The notes: generated from the sequence alone by a model not told the origin. DNA of 64,000 nucleotides from Actinophytocola sp. (GCF_009379765.1 NZ_WHTD01000024.1:1-64000), one strand, 5' to 3'; positions 35,304 through 44,805 are shown, counted from the stretch's first letter. A program made the numbers and translations.

Positions 35304-36389
35304 ATGAAGGCCGCGGTACTGAACCAGATCGGGGACACCAAGCTGGAGCTGCGCGACGATGTGCGCACCACCGACGTCGGGCCACGCGAGATCCGGGTCC
35401 GGGTGAGGGCCACCGGCGTGTGCCACAGCGACCTGTCCGCGATGGACGGGACGCTCCCCGCGCTCGCGCCGGGCATCATCGGCCACGAGGGCGCGGGTGA
35501 GGTCGTCGAGGCCGGCCCGCAGGTCGACCATCTCGCCGTGGGCGACCACGTGGCGCTCACGTTCGTGCCGCCGTGCGGGACGTGCGTCAACTGCCGGGGC
35601 GGCCGCCCGCACCTGTGCGCGATCCACTCGATCGCCGCGTTCATGAACCCGCGGTTCCTCATCGGCGACACCCCCGTGTTCGGCTACGCCGGCACCGGCA
35701 CGTTCGCCGAGGAGCTGGTCGTACCGGCCGACGGCGCGGTGAAGGTCGCCGACGACGTGCCGTTCGAGATCGCGGCGCTGGTCGCCTGCGGCGTGATGAC
35801 CGGGGTCGGCGCGGCGATCAACACGGCCAAGGTCTCGCCCGGCGCGTCGGTGCTGGTGATCGGCTGCGGCGGGGTCGGCATCTCGGTGATCCAGGGCGCC
35901 CGGCTGGCCGGCGCGGCGACGATCGTCGCGGTGGACCCGGTGGTGGGCAAGCACGAGACGGCCAAGCACTTCGGCGCCACCCACGCCGTCACACCCGAAC
36001 AGCTCGCCGAGACGAACGCGACGCTCACCGAGAACCAGGGCTGGGACTACACGTTCGACGTGGTCGGCGCGCCGGCCACGATCCGATCGGCGTGGGACAA
36101 CGCCCGCCGCGGCGGCACGGTCGTCGTGGTCGGCGCCGGGCGTGGCGACGCGATGGTCTCCTTCTCCGCGCAGGAGCTGTTCCTGCACGACAAGCGGCTG
36201 CTCGGCTCGTTCTACGGCGGTGCGGACGTGCACCGGGACTACCCGCGGCTGCTGTCGCTGTGGCGCTCCGGGCGGCTGGACCTCGAGGGCATGATCAGCA
36301 AGCGGATCACCCTGGACGAGATCAACGACGGGCTGCAGGCGTTGCGCGCCGGCGGCAACCTGATCCGGCAGATCGTCACGTTCGGCTGA
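35304..36389 (+). CDS. Zinc-dependent alcohol dehydrogenase (MDR family)
   Basis: A 361-residue medium-chain alcohol dehydrogenase. Catalytic zinc ligands are in TGVCHSD (Cys38) and GHEGAGEV (His61); the second zinc site is CGTCVNCRGGRPHLC with four cysteines; the NAD(P)-binding loop is IGCGGVGISV. GAGGAGG precedes the ATG. Its position behind the strongest KstR box suggests oxidation of a sterol alcohol, such as the CYP125 C26-alcohol or a side-chain alcohol. Substrate not proven. Confidence 0.88.
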   Translation: MKAAVLNQIGDTKLELRDDVRTTDVGPREIRVRVRATGVCHSDLSAMDGTLPALAPGIIGHEGAGEVVEAGPQVDHLAVGDHVALTFVPPCGTCVNCRGGRPHLCAIHSIAAFMNPRFLIGDTPVFGYAGTGTFAEELVVPADGAVKVADDVPFEIAALVACGVMTGVGAAINTAKVSPGASVLVIGCGGVGISVIQGARLAGAATIVAVDPVVGKHETAKHFGATHAVTPEQLAETNATLTENQGWDYTFDVVGAPATIRSAWDNARRGGTVVVVGAGRGDAMVSFSAQELFLHDKRLLGSFYGGADVHRDYPRLLSLWRSGRLDLEGMISKRITLDEINDGLQALRAGGNLIRQIVTFG

Positions 36390-36394
36390 GCGGC

Positions 36395-37279
36395 ATGGAC
36401 GGGCTGAGCCTCGACGGGAAGGTCGCGATCGTCACCGGCGCCGGTGCGGGGCTCGGCCGCGCGGAGGCGCTGGCGCTCGCCAGGGCCGGCGCGGACGTGG
36501 TGGTCAACGACATCCCTGGCGGCACCGGCGGAGCCACGGTCGAGGCGATCGAGTCACTGGGTGGCAAGGCGGTCCTGGTCGAGGGCGACGTCGGCGAGTC
36601 CTCCACCGCGGCCGCGCTGCTGACCGTCGCCACCGAGCGGTTCGGCGGGCTGCACGTCGTGGTCAACAACGCCGGCGTGCTGCGCGACCGGATGCTGTTC
36701 AACATGTCCGACGACGAGTGGGACCTGGTCCTGCGCGTGCACCTGCGTGGCCACTTCCTGTTGTCCCGCAACGCCGCCGCGTACTGGCGGGCCCGGGCGA
36801 AGGCGGGCGACGGAAGCACCTACGGCCGGGTGGTGAACACCGCGTCGGAGGCGTTCCTGCTGGGCTCGGAGGGCCAGCCGAACTACGCGGCGGCCAAGGC
36901 CGGCATCGCCGCGCTCACCGTCTCCACCGCGCGGGCGCTCGCCCGCTACGGCGTGCGCGCCAACGCGATCTGCCCGCGCGCCCGCACGGCGATGACCGCG
37001 CATGTGTTCGGGGACGCGCCGGCAGGCGCCGACCCGCTGTCGCCGGAACACGTCGCGCCGCTGGTCGCCTACCTCGCGTCGCCGGCCGCGGACAAGGTCA
37101 GCGGCCAGGTGTTCGTCGTCTACGGCGGCATGGTCGCGCTGCTCGCTCCCCCATCGGTCGAGCAGCGGTTCGACCGTCCCACCTGGACACCCGAGGAGCT
37201 CGACACGGTCGTCGGCGGCTACTTCGCCGGCCGCGATCCGGACCGGACCTTCGCCGCCACCGAGCTGATGTCGCTCTAG
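36395..37279 (+). CDS. hsd4A: Hsd4A-like short-chain dehydrogenase
   Basis: A 294-residue SDR of the type fused to MaoC in multifunctional enzymes; here only the SDR part is present. Features are TGAGAGLGRAEALALARAGA, VNNAGVLRDRMLFNMSDDEW, and a catalytic segment NTASEAFLLGSEGQPNYAAA with YxxxK. Related Hsd4A (Rv3502c) acts as a beta-hydroxyacyl-CoA and 17beta-hydroxysteroid dehydrogenase of the side-chain pathway. It is five bases after adh in the KstR-controlled run. The symbol is by family, not proven orthology. Confidence 0.75.
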   Translation: MDGLSLDGKVAIVTGAGAGLGRAEALALARAGADVVVNDIPGGTGGATVEAIESLGGKAVLVEGDVGESSTAAALLTVATERFGGLHVVVNNAGVLRDRMLFNMSDDEWDLVLRVHLRGHFLLSRNAAAYWRARAKAGDGSTYGRVVNTASEAFLLGSEGQPNYAAAKAGIAALTVSTARALARYGVRANAICPRARTAMTAHVFGDAPAGADPLSPEHVAPLVAYLASPAADKVSGQVFVVYGGMVALLAPPSVEQRFDRPTWTPEELDTVVGGYFAGRDPDRTFAATELMSL

Positions 37280-37288
37280 GAGGAAGCA

Positions 37289-38803
37289 ATGACGCTGACC
37301 CTGCGCCCGCGCCGGGACGAGGTAGGCCTCAAGGACGGGCAGCTGCTCGTCGACGGCAAGTGGCGCCCGGCGAACGACGGCGCGACCTGGACCCACCGGC
37401 ACCCGGCCACCAGCGAGGCGATCGGCGAGTTCCCGGTCGCCGCCGCGTCCGATGTGGACGACGCGGTCCGCGCGGCACGCCGGGCGTTCGACGAGGGTGG
37501 CTGGCCGCGGTCCCGGGCCACCACCAGGATCCAGGTGCTGCACCGGTTCGCGAACCTGCTGCGCGAGCACGCACCGGAGCTGCGTGGCCTGCAGGCGCTG
37601 GACAACGGCGTGCCGCTGTCGTTCAGCGCCAACATCTACGCGACCGGGGTCGAGGCCGCCGCTGACGTGATCGACCACCACGCCGGCTGGGTCGACAAGG
37701 TCGGCGGCCAGACACTGCCGCCGTACCAGGGCGGTGACCACCTGGCGATGACCTTCCGTGAGCCGATCGGTGTGGTGGCCGCGATCCTGCCGTGGAACGC
37801 GCCGTTCCTGCTGTTCGCGCAGAAGCTCGGGCCCGCGCTCGCGGCCGGCTGCACGGTGGTGCTCAAGCCGTCGGAGTTCGCGGCGTTCACGGTGCTGCGG
37901 ATGGTGGAGCTGCTCGGCGAGGCTGGGCTGCCCGACGGTGTGGTCAACGTGGTCACCGGGCCGGGCGAGCCGACCGGCGAGGCGCTGATCACCCACCCGC
38001 TGGTCGACAAGGTGAGCTTCACCGGCAGCCGCGCGGTGGGCAAGCGGATCGTCAAGGCCTCGGCGGACACGCTCAAGCGGGTCTCGCTCGAGCTGGGCGG
38101 CAAGAGCCCGGCGCTCGTGTTCCCCGACGCGCCGGACGTCGGCCTCGCCGCGATGACCACGATGGGCACCGTCACCATGGGACTGTCCGGTCAGGCCTGT
38201 GTCGCGCACACCCGCGCGCTCGTGCACCGGGACGTCTACGACCAGTTCCTCACCGCGGCCGAGATGATGGCCGGCGCGGTGACCTACGGCGACCCGTTCG
38301 AGCCGGCGACGATGTCGAGCCCGCTGATCAACACCAGGCAGCTGGACCGGGTGCTCGGCTTCATCGAGCGCGGCCGCGAGTCCGGCGCGCGGCTCGTGTG
38401 CGGCGGCGAGCGGGCCGACGGCGACCTGGCCGAGGGCAACTTCGTCCGGCCGACGATCTTCGCCGACGTGGACAACGGGATGGAGATCGCCCGCGAGGAG
38501 ATCTTCGGTCCGGTACTGGCGGTGGTCCCGTTCTCCGACGAGGACGAGGCCGTGCGGCTGGCCAACGACACCGAGTACGGCCTCGGTGCCGGACTGTACA
38601 CAACGGACGCTCGCCGGGCGTTCCGGCTGGCCAGGCAGCTGCGCGCCGGCACGGTCGGGATCAACGGCTTCCAGGTCGAGCCACACCTGCCGTTCGGCGG
38701 GTTCAAGCAGTCCGGCCTCGGCCGCGAGGGCGGGCAGAGCGCCTTCGAGGCCTACACCGAGCTGAAGACCGTGTTGATGCCGCTGACCGACGAGCTGATG
38801 TAG
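37289..38803 (+). CDS. Aldehyde dehydrogenase (NAD(P)-dependent)
   Basis: A 504-residue classical aldehyde dehydrogenase. The catalytic Cys lies in SGQACVAH, the general-base Glu in LELGGKSPALVF, the cofactor loop in SFTGSRAVG, and the typical ending PFGGFKQSGLGREGG is present. AGGAGG precedes the ATG. It sits between two SDR genes in the KstR-controlled run after adh, so alcohol to aldehyde to acid conversion on a sterol side chain is plausible. Substrate is inference. Confidence 0.9.
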   Translation: MTLTLRPRRDEVGLKDGQLLVDGKWRPANDGATWTHRHPATSEAIGEFPVAAASDVDDAVRAARRAFDEGGWPRSRATTRIQVLHRFANLLREHAPELRGLQALDNGVPLSFSANIYATGVEAAADVIDHHAGWVDKVGGQTLPPYQGGDHLAMTFREPIGVVAAILPWNAPFLLFAQKLGPALAAGCTVVLKPSEFAAFTVLRMVELLGEAGLPDGVVNVVTGPGEPTGEALITHPLVDKVSFTGSRAVGKRIVKASADTLKRVSLELGGKSPALVFPDAPDVGLAAMTTMGTVTMGLSGQACVAHTRALVHRDVYDQFLTAAEMMAGAVTYGDPFEPATMSSPLINTRQLDRVLGFIERGRESGARLVCGGERADGDLAEGNFVRPTIFADVDNGMEIAREEIFGPVLAVVPFSDEDEAVRLANDTEYGLGAGLYTTDARRAFRLARQLRAGTVGINGFQVEPHLPFGGFKQSGLGREGGQSAFEAYTELKTVLMPLTDELM

Positions 38804-38811
38804 GGGGAGAC

Positions 38812-39573
38812 GTGGGACGGTTGGCCGGAAAGGTCGCACTGATCACCGGGGCGGCCCGCGGACAGGGCGCCGCGGCGGCCAGGCGGTTCGTCGCCGAGGG
38901 TGCCCGGGTGGTGCTCTGCGACGTCGACGACGAGGCGGGCAAGGCGCTGGCCGACGAGCTCGGCGCGCACTACCAGCACCTCGACGTGTCCGAAGAGGAC
39001 CAGTGGGCGACCGCGGTCGCCGCGGCGGCGGAGGTCCACGGTCCGGTCACCGTGCTGGTGAACAACGCGGGCGTGCTGCACTTCGCGCTGCTGCACGAGA
39101 CGACGCTCGCCGACTACGAACGGGTGATCCGGGTCAACCAGGTCGGCACGTTCCTCGGCATGCGCACGGTGGTGCCCGGCATGATCGAGGCGGGCACCGG
39201 CTCGATCGTCAACGTGTCCTCGGTGGAGGGTTTGGCCGCGGCACCGCTGCTCACCGCCTACACCGCGAGCAAGTTCGCGATCCGCGGGATGACCAAGGTG
39301 GCCGCGCTGGAGCTGGCCACCAAGGGCGTCCGGGTGAACTCGGTGCATCCGGGCGTGGTCGAGACCGGGCTGCTGCCGACCGCGCTGGGCGGGCAGCCGG
39401 TGGACCTGTCGTACGTGGCCAAGCGGGTGCCGATGCGCCGGGTCGGCCAGCCGCCCGAGATCGCCGAGCTCGTCCTGTTCCTGGCGAGCGACGACAGCTC
39501 GTACTGCACGGGCGCGGAGTTCGTCGCGGACGGTGGCGTGACCGCCGGTCATTCACTCTCGAGTTTCGGGTAA
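38812..39573 (+). CDS. Short-chain dehydrogenase (3alpha/20beta-HSD-like)
   Basis: A 253-residue classical SDR: cofactor motif TGAARGQG near residue 12, NNAG, catalytic Ser in NVSSVEG, Tyr and Lys in YTASK, and the C-terminal ASDDSSYCTGAEFVADGG. The overall form is like 3alpha,20beta-hydroxysteroid dehydrogenase (FabG3-like). GTG 38812 follows GGGGGAGA by a few bases. It sits directly upstream of yrbE4A and probably handles a steroid hydroxyl or ketone group. Confidence 0.82.
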   Translation: MGRLAGKVALITGAARGQGAAAARRFVAEGARVVLCDVDDEAGKALADELGAHYQHLDVSEEDQWATAVAAAAEVHGPVTVLVNNAGVLHFALLHETTLADYERVIRVNQVGTFLGMRTVVPGMIEAGTGSIVNVSSVEGLAAAPLLTAYTASKFAIRGMTKVAALELATKGVRVNSVHPGVVETGLLPTALGGQPVDLSYVAKRVPMRRVGQPPEIAELVLFLASDDSSYCTGAEFVADGGVTAGHSLSSFG

Positions 39574-39627
39574 CCCCGCGACGTCTGGGTCGTTGTGCAT
39601 GCAGGGCAAGGAAACCTGGGTGATGCC

Positions 39628-40419
39628 ATGAGCACTGGTGCTGGGCCACAACCCGCGCCCGTGCGTGCGCTCGCCCAGGTCGGCCGGATGGCCACGCTCG
39701 GCTGGGAGGTGCTGCGCCACACGCCGCGCCGGCCGTTCCAGTGGCGTGAGCTCGTCCAGCAGTGCTGGTTCTTCGCGAGCGTCACGATCCTGCCGACCGC
39801 GCTCGTGTCGATCCCGTTCGGCGCGGTGATCGCGCTGCAGCTCGGCTCGCTCACCCAGCAGATCGGCGCGCAGTCGTTCACCGGCGCGGCCAGCGCGCTC
39901 GCGATCGTCCAGCAGGCCAGTCCCCTGATCACGGCGCTGCTGGTGGCCGGGGCGGGTGGGTCGGCGATGTGCGCGGACATCGGCTCGCGCACGATCCGCG
40001 AGGAGATCGACGCGCTCGAGGTGCTCGGCGTGTCGCCCGTCCAGCGCCTGATCGTGCCGAGGGTGCTCGCCGTGATCGTGGTGGCCGTGCTGCTGAACGG
40101 GCTGGTCAGCGTGGTCGGCGTGGCGGGCGGCTACTACTTCAACGTGGTCATGCAGGGCGGCACGCCCGGCGCGTACCTGGCCTCGTTCAACGCGCTGGCG
40201 CAGCTGCCGGACCTGTGGGTCAGCGAGATCAAGGCGGTGATCTACGGGTTCGTCGCCGGCATCGTCGCCGCGTACCGCGGGCTCAACCCCGGTCGCGGCC
40301 CCAAGGGTGTCGGCGACGCGGTGAACCAGACCGTGGTGATCACGTTCCTGCTGCTGTTCCTCATCAACGTGGTGATCACCGGCATCTACCTGCAGATCGT
40401 TCCACCGAAGGGCATGTAG
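39628..40419 (+). CDS. yrbE4A: YrbE4A, permease subunit of Mce4 sterol importer
   Basis: A 263-residue MlaE/YrbE-family integral membrane protein with five or six predicted helices. The conserved cytoplasmic EExDALEVLGVSP motif (REEIDALEVLGVSPVQRLIV) and FGAVIALQLGSLTQQIGAQS mark YrbEA. ATG 39628 was chosen; GTG 39595 is an in-frame alternative. Known role: forms the inner-membrane channel with YrbE4B, powered by a shared ATPase encoded elsewhere. It follows the SDR gene by 54 bp with no KstR box between, so it is likely transcribed from 35.3 kb. Confidence 0.92.
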   Translation: MSTGAGPQPAPVRALAQVGRMATLGWEVLRHTPRRPFQWRELVQQCWFFASVTILPTALVSIPFGAVIALQLGSLTQQIGAQSFTGAASALAIVQQASPLITALLVAGAGGSAMCADIGSRTIREEIDALEVLGVSPVQRLIVPRVLAVIVVAVLLNGLVSVVGVAGGYYFNVVMQGGTPGAYLASFNALAQLPDLWVSEIKAVIYGFVAGIVAAYRGLNPGRGPKGVGDAVNQTVVITFLLLFLINVVITGIYLQIVPPKGM

Positions 40420-40423
40420 GCCG

Positions 40424-41305
40424 ATGACCGTCACCCCGTCGGCCCCAGCCACCGACGTCCCCCCGCGCGGCACCACCGCCTCGCGGGCGGCGGTGGTGGC
40501 CACCAAGCCGGCGGACGGTCTCGCCACGCTCGGCGAGCAGCTCGCCTTCTACGCCAGGGTGGTCGCGTCGATGCCGCGGACGCTCGCGCACTATCCCAAG
40601 GAGACACTGCGGATCCTGTCCGACGTGTTCTTCGGCAGCGGTGCGCTGGCGGTCATCGGCGGCACCCTCGGCGTGATGATCGGGATGACCGTGTTCACCG
40701 GGCTGATCGTTGGCCTGCAAGGGTATTCGGCACTCAACCAGCTCGGCACGTCGGCGCTCACCGGGTTCATCGCCGCGTACTTCGACACCCGCGAGGTGGC
40801 GCCGCTCGCGGCCGGGCTCGCGCTCTCGGCCACGGTCGGCTGCGGGTTCACCGCGCAGCTCGGCGCGATGCGGATCTCCGAGGAGATCGACGCACTCGAG
40901 GTGATGGCCGTGCCGAGCCTGCCCTACCTGGTGACCACCCGGGTGCTGGCGGCGGTGGCCGCGGTGATCCCGCTGTACCTGGTGGGCCTGCTCTGCTCCT
41001 ATGTGGCCTCCCGGCAGATCACCGTGTGGTTCTACGGCCAGTCGGCCGGCACCTACGACCACTACTTCCACCTGTTCTTACCCCCTGAGGACGTGTTGTG
41101 GTCGTTCCTCAAGGTGATCGTGTTCAGCGTGGTCGTGATCATGGTGCACTGCTACTACGGCTACACCGCGACCGGCGGACCGGCCGGCGTCGGCGTGGCG
41201 GTCGGCCGCGCGGTGCGGGCCGCGATCGTGCTGCAGATGTTGCTGGACTTCTTCCTGAGCCTGGCGATCTGGGGCGCGACGACGACGGTGCGGATAGCCG
41301 GATGA
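40424..41305 (+). CDS. yrbE4B: YrbE4B, permease subunit of Mce4 sterol importer
   Basis: A 293-residue MlaE/YrbE-family permease, second half of the heterodimer. Typical YrbEB features are GFTAQLGAMRISEEIDALEV, LVGLLCSYVASRQITVWFYG, and FIAAYFDTREVAPLAAGLAL. A longer N-terminal cytoplasmic stretch of about 35 residues precedes the first helix. It begins four bases after yrbE4A and its stop overlaps the mce4A ATG. Confidence 0.93.
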   Translation: MTVTPSAPATDVPPRGTTASRAAVVATKPADGLATLGEQLAFYARVVASMPRTLAHYPKETLRILSDVFFGSGALAVIGGTLGVMIGMTVFTGLIVGLQGYSALNQLGTSALTGFIAAYFDTREVAPLAAGLALSATVGCGFTAQLGAMRISEEIDALEVMAVPSLPYLVTTRVLAAVAAVIPLYLVGLLCSYVASRQITVWFYGQSAGTYDHYFHLFLPPEDVLWSFLKVIVFSVVVIMVHCYYGYTATGGPAGVGVAVGRAVRAAIVLQMLLDFFLSLAIWGATTTVRIAG

Positions 41306-42597
41306 ACGCCCGGCTGCGATACCAGCTCTACGGGTTGGTGTTCCTCGTGATCGCGGCGCTGTTCGTGCTGCTGTCGGTCGCCTTCTACCGCAAGACGTTC
41401 GTCGACGTGGTGCCGGTGCGACTGGAGACCGACCACGTCGGCAACCAGCTGCGGGTCGGCGCGGACGTCAAGCTGCGCGGGCTGATCGTGGGCGAGGTTC
41501 GGGGGGTGCGACCCGACGGCGATGTCGCCGTGCTCGACCTCGCGCTCGACCCGGACACCGTGGACCGCATCCCGGCCAACGTGTCGGCCCGGCTGCTGCC
41601 GAAGACGTTGTTCGGCGAACGCTATGTGGCGCTTCAGGTTCCGCCGCACCCGGACGGTCCTATCGCCGAGAACGCGGTGATCGGGCAGGACCGCAGCTCG
41701 ACCGCGATCGAGATCGAGCAGGTGCTGGACGACCTGATGCCGGTGCTGCAGGCGGTGCAGCCGGCGAAGCTCGCGAGCACGCTGAACGCGATGTCCACCG
41801 CCCTGGACGGCCGTGGCGAGCAGCTCGGCGACACGCTCGTCGAGCTCGGCGCCTACCTCGAGAAGCTGGAGCCGTCGCTGCCGGACCTGCGTGCGGACAT
41901 CCAGCGGATCGCCGACGTGGCCGACACCTACGCCGAGGCGGGCCCCGACCTGCTCGACGCGCTCAGCGACCTCACGACGACGACCCGGACCGTGGTCGAG
42001 CAGCGGGCAAACCTGGACGCCCTGTTCGGGACGCTCACCACGGCATCGGTCGACCTGACGAACTTCCTCACGGTCAACAAGGACAACCTCATCAACCTGG
42101 TGAGCACCTCGCGGTCCACTTTGGACGTGCTGGCGAAGTACGCGCCGGAGTACCCGTGCCTGCTCGAGCAGCTCGTCGACGCGATCCCGTCGGCGGACGC
42201 GGCGTTCGGCAAGGGCTCGGCGCACCCGGACGTCACCCGGGTCACCATCGAGATCACGTCCAGCCGCGGCAAGTACGAGCCAGGCGTGGACACCCCGCGG
42301 TACGAGGACAAGCGCGGCCCGCGCTGCTACCCGGTGGCCCACCCGCCGGCCCGGTTCCCGCAGTACCCCGCGGAGGGCCCGATCGAGGACGGCTCGTCGA
42401 AGCCACCCCCGCCGCACTCGGACCGCCCGGATGACTTCCAGCCGACCGTGCCGCAGGTCGCGAACTCGGGCGCCGAGCGTGACCTGCTCGCCGGGCTGCT
42501 GGCGCCCCAGCTCGGGGTGCCGCCCAGCCAGGTGCCGGCGTGGAGCTCGCTGCTCGTCGGCCCGCTCTACCGCGGGGCGGAGGTGACCGTCGAGTGA
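41302..42597 (+). CDS. mce4A: Mce4A, sterol uptake protein
   Basis: A 431-residue Mce-family protein: one N-terminal membrane helix (LYGLVFLVIAALFVLLSVAF), the MlaD/Mce beta-barrel with VGADVKLRGLIVGEV at about 48-62, then long helical segments forming the periplasmic tunnel, and a Pro-rich tail. Known role: part of the Mce4 hexamer carrying cholesterol through the cell envelope. Its stop codon overlaps the GTG of the repeat-encoded micro-ORF that separates it from mce4B. Confidence 0.93.
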   Translation: MNARLRYQLYGLVFLVIAALFVLLSVAFYRKTFVDVVPVRLETDHVGNQLRVGADVKLRGLIVGEVRGVRPDGDVAVLDLALDPDTVDRIPANVSARLLPKTLFGERYVALQVPPHPDGPIAENAVIGQDRSSTAIEIEQVLDDLMPVLQAVQPAKLASTLNAMSTALDGRGEQLGDTLVELGAYLEKLEPSLPDLRADIQRIADVADTYAEAGPDLLDALSDLTTTTRTVVEQRANLDALFGTLTTASVDLTNFLTVNKDNLINLVSTSRSTLDVLAKYAPEYPCLLEQLVDAIPSADAAFGKGSAHPDVTRVTIEITSSRGKYEPGVDTPRYEDKRGPRCYPVAHPPARFPQYPAEGPIEDGSSKPPPPHSDRPDDFQPTVPQVANSGAERDLLAGLLAPQLGVPPSQVPAWSSLLVGPLYRGAEVTVE

Positions 42598-42746
42598 GCG
42601 AGCTTGCGAGCGAACCAAGTGTCACAGGGCGACCGCGAGCGGCTCGACCGAGCCTGCGAGGGGGAGTTGGGAGCGAGCTTGCGAGCGAACCAATGCCACA
42701 GGGCGACCGCGAGCGGCGGCACCGAGCCTGCGAGGGGGCGGCATGA
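42594..42746 (+). repeat. MIRU-like tandem repeat forming a 50-codon bridging ORF
   Basis: Two copies of a 75-bp unit starting GAGCGAGCTTGCGAGCGAAC (42596 and 42671), with CACAGGGCGACCGCGAGCGG in the middle and ACCGAGCCTGCGAGGGGG at the end. Together they form an ORF whose GTG overlaps the mce4A stop and whose TGA overlaps the mce4B ATG. It encodes SELASEP..., then ...RERRHRACEGAA. The same unit, in 74-bp form, occurs on the other strand at 59937-60090. This double-overlap design is known from MIRU elements of mycobacteria. Confidence 0.85.
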
Positions 42747-43786
42747 GAAATTTCGTCGCGCCGTTGGCGAAGATGCTGCTGTTCACCGCGGTGACCGTCA
42801 CGCTCACCGCGCTGCTCGCCCTGACGATCGCCAACACGACGGTCGGACCGACATCCGGGTACGCGGCCCGGTTCACCGACGCCACCGGACTCAACGTCGG
42901 CGACGACATCCGGATGTCCGGCGTGCGCATCGGCCAGGTGAGCGCGATCGAGGTGTACGACAACAAGCTCGCCGAGGTCCACTTCGACGTCGAGGCGTCC
43001 CGGGAGCTCCCCCGCTCGGTGACCGCGACCATCAAGTACCGCAACCTGATCGGCCAGCGGTACGTCTCGCTCGGCCTCGGTGCCGGCGGCGACCCGAACG
43101 CGATCCTGCGCCCGGACGACGTGATCCCACCCGAGCGCACCCGGCCCGCGCTCAACCTGACCGTGCTGTTCAACGGGTTCAAGCCGCTGTTCGAGGCGCT
43201 GGACCCCAGTGAGGTCAACAAGCTCGCGGCCGAGCTGATCCAGGTGCTGCAGGGTGAGGGCGGCACGATCGACAGCGTCCTCGCCCACACCGCGTCGCTC
43301 ACCAGCACGATCGCCGGCAAGGACCAGGTGATCGGCCGGGTGATCGACAACCTGAACACCGTGCTGACCACGGTCAACGACCGCACCACCGAGGTGTCCG
43401 GGCTCATCGACCAACTCCAGCTGCTCGCCAGCGGCCTCGCCGAGCAGCGCAAGCCGATCGGCGACGCGATCGGTGCGCTCGGCGAGCTGACCGACACGAC
43501 CGCGGGCCTGCTCGGCGCGGCCCGGCCGGCGCTCAAGGACGACATCGCGGCGCTCGGCACCCTGTCGGCGACCCTGGCCGACCACGGCGACACGGTCGAC
43601 AAGTTCCTGGCCGGGCTGCCGCACAAGATCCAGACGATCAACCGGGTGTCCAGCTACGGCGGCTGGTTCAACTACTACCTGTGCAGCGCGTCCGGCCGGA
43701 TCGGCGTGTCGGACCTCGGGATCACCGTCGACATCCCCGCGCTGCCGGTGCCCGGCACGCCGATGGCCGAGAGGTGCGGACCGTGA
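42743..43786 (+). CDS. mce4B: Mce4B, sterol uptake protein
   Basis: A 347-residue Mce protein: N-terminal helix KMLLFTAVTVTLTALLALTI, Mce domain with GLNVGDDIRMSGVRIGQVSA, and the later helical region. It ends with a short Cys-containing part typical of MceB (YYLCSAS, ERCGP). The ATG overlaps the stop of the repeat ORF, so its translation may depend on ribosomes passing through the repeat. The TGA overlaps the mce4C GTG. Confidence 0.93.
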   Translation: MRNFVAPLAKMLLFTAVTVTLTALLALTIANTTVGPTSGYAARFTDATGLNVGDDIRMSGVRIGQVSAIEVYDNKLAEVHFDVEASRELPRSVTATIKYRNLIGQRYVSLGLGAGGDPNAILRPDDVIPPERTRPALNLTVLFNGFKPLFEALDPSEVNKLAAELIQVLQGEGGTIDSVLAHTASLTSTIAGKDQVIGRVIDNLNTVLTTVNDRTTEVSGLIDQLQLLASGLAEQRKPIGDAIGALGELTDTTAGLLGAARPALKDDIAALGTLSATLADHGDTVDKFLAGLPHKIQTINRVSSYGGWFNYYLCSASGRIGVSDLGITVDIPALPVPGTPMAERCGP

Positions 43787-44805
43787 AACCACTACGCGAG
43801 CGGGACCAGGCGAGCGTCGGCGCGGTGACGCTGGTGCTGATCGTGCTGGCGCTGCTGGTGGCGTTCAACGCCGACGACCTGCCCATCATCGGCGGCGGCA
43901 CCACCTACACCGCGGAGTTCAGCGAGTCGGCGGGCTTGCGGCCCGGCAACGAGGTGCGGCTCGCCGGGGTGAAGGTCGGCGACGTGCGGAGCGTTGAGCT
44001 GGCCCGCAACAAGGTCGTGGTCGACTTCCGGGTGCGGGATGTGAGCCTCGGCGACGAGAGCACCGTGTCCATCGAGATCAAGACACTGCTGGGCGACAAG
44101 TACCTCGCGCTGACCTCCGACGGGCGTTCGCCGCAGCATCCGAACGACCCGATCCCGGTGTCCCGCACCCGCACGCCGTTCGACATCGTGCCGGCGGTCG
44201 GCAAGCTGTCCGAGACCGTCGAGAAGATCGACACCGACCAGCTAGCGAAGAGCTTCGCGGTCATCTCCGACACGTTCGCCAACAGCCCGCGGCACATGAA
44301 GGACGCGCTCACCGGGCTGACCCGGCTGTCCAGCACACTGTCCTCACGCGACGAACAGCTGCGGACGCTGCTGTCGAACACCGCGGACGTCACGAAGACC
44401 GTCGCCGACCGGGACGCCCAGCTGCAGAAGCTGTTCGCCGACGCCACGTTGCTGCTCGACGAGCTGAGCGCGCGCCGGGAGGCGGTGTCGACGCTGCTCA
44501 CCGGCACCACCGCACTGTCGAACGAGCTGTCGGGGCTGGTCGCGGACAACCAGGCGCAGCTCGAGCCGGCACTGGACGAGCTGGACCAGGTGACCACGAT
44601 CCTGGCGCGAAACCAGGACAACCTGAGCGCGAGTCTGCAGTCGCTCGCGCCGTACGTGCGGATGTTCAACAACGTCATCGGCAACGGCCGCTGGTTCGAG
44701 GGCTACATCTGCGGCCTGCTGCCGCCGCCGACCGACGTGGGGATCATCGACATCAACCCGGAGGGCTGCTCGACTCCCCTTGCCTACCAAGGAGGTGGCC
44801 GGTGA
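43783..44805 (+). CDS. mce4C: Mce4C, sterol uptake protein
   Basis: A 340-residue Mce protein with membrane helix VGAVTLVLIVLALLVAFNAD, Mce motif GLRPGNEVRLAGVKVGDVRS and a long helical tunnel region ending in IGNGRWFEGYICGLL. The GTG at 43783 is set by the four-base overlap with mce4B, which also places the membrane helix near the start. It is coupled to mce4D by a GTGA overlap. Function in the Mce4 complex is from family knowledge. Confidence 0.92.
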   Translation: MKPLRERDQASVGAVTLVLIVLALLVAFNADDLPIIGGGTTYTAEFSESAGLRPGNEVRLAGVKVGDVRSVELARNKVVVDFRVRDVSLGDESTVSIEIKTLLGDKYLALTSDGRSPQHPNDPIPVSRTRTPFDIVPAVGKLSETVEKIDTDQLAKSFAVISDTFANSPRHMKDALTGLTRLSSTLSSRDEQLRTLLSNTADVTKTVADRDAQLQKLFADATLLLDELSARREAVSTLLTGTTALSNELSGLVADNQAQLEPALDELDQVTTILARNQDNLSASLQSLAPYVRMFNNVIGNGRWFEGYICGLLPPPTDVGIIDINPEGCSTPLAYQGGGR

